NCBI GenBank assembly: GCA_946886975.1
Contig: CAMPJV010000086.1
Span: 1-9,082 of the forward strand
Source of the DNA: an uncultured Taibaiella sp.
Lineage (GTDB): Bacteria > Bacteroidota > Bacteroidia > Chitinophagales > Chitinophagaceae
Length of the DNA stretch: 9,082 nucleotides
Direction: 5' to 3'
Below the pieces are notes generated by a model. The model worked only from the letters and a program-made list of their open reading frames with translations. It did no database searches and was not told the origin of the DNA. A program made the translations under genes and the position numbers. Shown in pieces: positions 6,802-9,082 of the stretch (position 1 is its first letter; every line of letters starts with the position of its first letter).

Positions 6802-8103
6802 CTAGTTATTTAGACGAATCTGATTTTGACTAATAATGCCAAGTACTTTACCCTGAAGATCCTTGCCCACAAACGGATTATTTGCCGACGATGATCGTAC
6901 TTCTTCTTTGAGTAAAGTCCACGGGCCGGCTGTGGTGAAAACAGTGAAAGCTGTACCACTGTCCTCTACAGATCGATGTTCCAGTCCAAAAATATTTGCC
7001 GGCTGGAAGGTGAAGGCCTCGATTATTCTCTCCAAGGGAACTTCTGTTCCTACGGCTGTATATACGATGCTAAAAGCCAGCTCCTGAACACACATGCCGT
7101 CGCTGGCATATTCAAACTCCTTTGCTTTAGCATCCCACTCCTGTGGGCGATGATGAGATGTAACGCAGTCGATGGTGCCATCTTTCAGGCCTGCAATCAA
7201 TGCCTGCCTGTCTGCTTCGCTCCTGAGTACCGGCGTCACTTTAAAGGCGCTGTCATATCCTGAAAGAGATTCATCGGTTAAGGCGAGATGATAAGGGGTG
7301 ACGGAACATGTAACCTTCAAGCCCTCTGCCTTGGCTCTTCTTATCAAGCCAACCCCTTCGGCAGTAGAAACACCTGTAATATGGAGCTTTGAATCGGTGT
7401 ACCTGAGCAACTCAATATCTCTATGAATCATTATCGACTCAGCAAGGACCGGTATTCCAGCCATGCCAAGACGAGTGGACATGATGCCCTCATGCATCAA
7501 ACCGCCTGAAGAAAGTGAGTCATCTACAGGCAACTGCAAGAGCACTCCATCAAATGACCTGGCATACTCCAATGCTTTCAGCATCAGATTAGCGTTCTGC
7601 ACAGGCTTCCAGCCGTCTGAAAAGGCGATGGCGCCGTTTGCATGCATATCAAGCATCTCAGCCAATGATTTCCCCTCAATACCCTGAGTAATAGAACCAA
7701 GAGGGTGGATCTTTACAGGGCCACCATTCGCTTTTTGCAAAATATATTGTACTGTGGACTTTGTACTGACTGAAGGATTGGTGTTGGGAACGAGGAATAC
7801 GTCTGTGAAGCCACCAGCAGCGGCAGCCTTAAGACCTGACTCTATCGTTTCCTTGTGTTCATATCCGGGCTCGCGATAGTCGGCAAAGATGTCTATGAAG
7901 CCTGAGGAGATATAGAGGCTGCCGGGCTTTCCTTCCCATTGTACCTTATCATCAACCAATATCGCAGGCTTCCCCCCCTTTGAAGCAATAATGCTGATCG
8001 CTGAGCCCGTGGAGGAAGATTGATCGAAGCTGACATCCACCACCTGATCATGAAACCTGGATTGGGGATCAATTACCTTCGCCTGGCGAATAAGAACGGA
8101 CAT
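6802..8103 (-). CDS. Dihydroorotase homologue, predicted non-catalytic (PyrC'-like pseudoenzyme), 433 aa
   Basis: The amidohydrolase-superfamily fold aligns end to end with class I dihydroorotases: a small beta domain at 1-68, GFIDI entering the barrel (68-72), REPG (77-80), PNTNP (106-110), GVSTAEGV (244-251) and a C-terminal beta domain. Active enzymes close the dihydroorotate ring of pyrimidine synthesis using one or two zinc ions. Here the metal and catalytic residues are replaced. HxH is F73-A-D75. The HCED histidine is L191 (LPVDD). The HVST histidine is G244. The TDHAPH aspartate is S316 and its last His is P320 (TSHHRP). Arg77 and Asn107, which align with substrate-carboxylate ligands, remain, as may the Asp of the FxD segment (FSDG, D163). 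Length and reading frame are normal, so this is not a decayed gene. Known parallels are the inactive PyrC' proteins that assemble with aspartate transcarbamoylase. Annotation pipelines will probably call it dihydroorotase. The ATG at 8103 gives the family N-terminus (MSVLIRQAKVIDP) and a TAATG overlap with the upstream gene. A longer start at 8199 would run inside that gene and add 32 unrelated residues. Confidence 0.9.
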   Translation of the reverse strand: MSVLIRQAKVIDPQSRFHDQVVDVSFDQSSSTGSAISIIASKGGKPAILVDDKVQWEGKPGSLYISSGFIDIFADYREPGYEHKETIESGLKAAAAGGFTDVFLVPNTNPSVSTKSTVQYILQKANGGPVKIHPLGSITQGIEGKSLAEMLDMHANGAIAFSDGWKPVQNANLMLKALEYARSFDGVLLQLPVDDSLSSGGLMHEGIMSTRLGMAGIPVLAESIMIHRDIELLRYTDSKLHITGVSTAEGVGLIRRAKAEGLKVTCSVTPYHLALTDESLSGYDSAFKVTPVLRSEADRQALIAGLKDGTIDCVTSHHRPQEWDAKAKEFEYASDGMCVQELAFSIVYTAVGTEVPLERIIEAFTFQPANIFGLEHRSVEDSGTAFTVFTTAGPWTLLKEEVRSSSANNPFVGKDLQGKVLGIISQNQIRLNN

Positions 8104-9082
8104 TATTGTGGAGCGACGGTTTGTTTGCGATGACCTACTGCAAGTAAATATGTCTCTGCAGCAAGCATTAACAGGGCTAAAATAACACAAACTTTCCAAA
8201 GCGGGAAGGAAGCGCCCACCTGTGCCTGCCCCAAGGTGGCAGACGTGTTTGCCGCCCAGCTTATGTCTTTACCTTTCCAACCATCTTTGAGCTTGTCCAT
8301 GTCCCACAACTCCAACTGGGATTCCGTGCGATCCTGATTTACAGCAACCGTGGTAGTATCATTGCCGGCTGCAGTTAAAGCATAGAAGCCAGGCTGCTGA
8401 ATAGCCTGGGCGAGAAAAACATCCAGACCTGCACCACTGGGGCGCTGAGCCGGGATGACATCCACCCCATCTGCATAGGCATGCACCATATTCCTTTCAC
8501 TGGAATTATTCATGGGAAGATAGACCGGCTGCTGGTGGCCGGCTGTTATTGCGTATACATCCCCACCTTTGGCCTGGGCTGTCATCTGGTAGAGGAAAGG
8601 CGCAAAGAAGTAGCTGCCGGGGAAGTTACCGGACTGCAAGTCGGCGGAAGTTGAAGAAAGGTAAAGCTTACCTCTTGAAGGCGTGTATTGTGCAAGAAAG
8701 GGATCACCATTCCGGAAACTGAGAATAGACTGCTGGTTGGCACTGAGACCAGAGCTGATGTTATAATGCCAATTGGCAACGGGGAGCTGTACATTCTCCG
8801 GAATACGCTCGAAAAGATCGCGCACCAACTCACTTCCCTGCTGCAGTGAGGAAGCCGCCTGCGTTGCAGTGTCCACTCCTGTAAAACGGATATCTGCTAA
8901 TTTTCCGAGGCCCTCATTAAGGGCATTGACATTCGAGGTTCTGCCAGGGAAAATGCAAATGCTCTGCCCTTCCTGAAGTGCATGGCTAAGTTGTTTAGAC
9001 AGTGGTTCGTCGATGCGGGTAATGCCATTCAAGACAACCAAGTTGTATTGCTTCCAGTCGGCGGACTCGCCAAGGCTTTTCT
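8103..9082 (-). CDS. BatA-like membrane protein, C-terminal part (5' end beyond the window)
   Basis: The frame is open to the window edge. Codons upstream of the internal TTG at 9041 read KSLGESADWKQYNL and continue smoothly into VVLNGITRIDEP, so 9041 is not the start. The visible 325 residues begin with an alpha/beta segment (NLVVLNG, then LSHALQEGQSICIFPG) of the kind seen in the middle of Bacteroidota BatA-domain proteins, where it resembles a class I amidotransferase-like fold. Beta-rich regions follow, including SRGKLYLSSTSAD and a long extracytoplasmic-looking part. One C-terminal membrane helix (about LWKVCVILALLMLAAETYLL) and a short basic tail close the protein. In the family, an N-terminal membrane domain of roughly 90 residues would lie outside this window. 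The stop overlaps the next ATG by one base (TAATG), which indicates translational coupling to the dihydroorotase homologue. The family name rests on general resemblance; no enzymatic activity can be claimed. Confidence 0.8.
   Translation of the reverse strand, partial: KSLGESADWKQYNLVVLNGITRIDEPLSKQLSHALQEGQSICIFPGRTSNVNALNEGLGKLADIRFTGVDTATQAASSLQQGSELVRDLFERIPENVQLPVANWHYNISSGLSANQQSILSFRNGDPFLAQYTPSRGKLYLSSTSADLQSGNFPGSYFFAPFLYQMTAQAKGGDVYAITAGHQQPVYLPMNNSSERNMVHAYADGVDVIPAQRPSGAGLDVFLAQAIQQPGFYALTAAGNDTTTVAVNQDRTESQLELWDMDKLKDGWKGKDISWAANTSATLGQAQVGASFPLWKVCVILALLMLAAETYLLAVGHRKQTVAPQ

Noticed and set aside
6802..8103. Active dihydroorotase (pyrC) assignment
   Set aside because: The metal-binding histidines and the catalytic aspartate are substituted, so activity cannot be supported from the sequence.
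8104..8199. Longer N-terminus (32 extra residues) for the dihydroorotase homologue
   Set aside because: The extra segment is Cys/Ser-rich, matches nothing in the family and lies wholly inside the upstream gene. The ATG at 8103 gives the expected N-terminus and a TAATG overlap.
9039..9041. TTG as start codon of the BatA-like gene
   Set aside because: The frame stays open to the window edge with sensible protein sequence, and the segment beginning NLVVLNG is an internal strand, so the gene is simply cut by the window.

Overview
The window looks like chromosomal DNA of a Bacteroidota bacterium, probably Chitinophagaceae or a near relative (the family is an inference). The protein families present point there: an outer-membrane beta-barrel receptor with an N-terminal carboxypeptidase-like domain, a DUF4199 membrane protein, a BatA-like protein, DUF4197 and a multi-repeat DUF349 protein. 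Starts lack Shine-Dalgarno sequences, and TAnnTTTG-type -7 boxes lie upstream of two genes. All seven supported genes are on the minus strand, so transcription runs from high to low coordinates. No RNA genes, insertion sequences, CRISPR arrays, integrases or defence genes were found, and no gene-free stretch exceeds 300 bases.

In order of transcription, a tight cassette comes first (9082 to 5276). It holds the C-terminal part of a BatA-like membrane protein cut by the window edge, a dihydroorotase homologue, a DUF4199 four-helix membrane protein and a membrane-anchored family 2 glycosyltransferase of the polyprenyl-phosphate type. The junctions are a 1-nt TAATG overlap followed by two 1-nt gaps, so the four genes are almost certainly co-transcribed and translationally coupled. 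After a 174-nt gap with a candidate promoter come a TonB-dependent-receptor-like outer membrane protein (5101 to 2597), a secreted DUF4197 protein (2555 to 1797, 41 nt further on) and a large DUF349 repeat protein (1714 to 95). A clear Rho-independent terminator (about 42-76) closes the block.

The most notable point is that the dihydroorotase homologue has lost the catalytic metal ligands of the family: both histidines of HxH, the two downstream histidines and the DHAPH aspartate. It keeps the Arg and Asn that normally bind substrate carboxylate. It is best read as a pseudoenzyme, either a PyrC'-like partner of aspartate transcarbamoylase or a protein with a new role tied to its membrane-protein and lipid-glycosyltransferase neighbours. 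The rest reads as ordinary core Bacteroidota envelope and housekeeping content, and I found no clear sign of a wholly new mobile or defence system.
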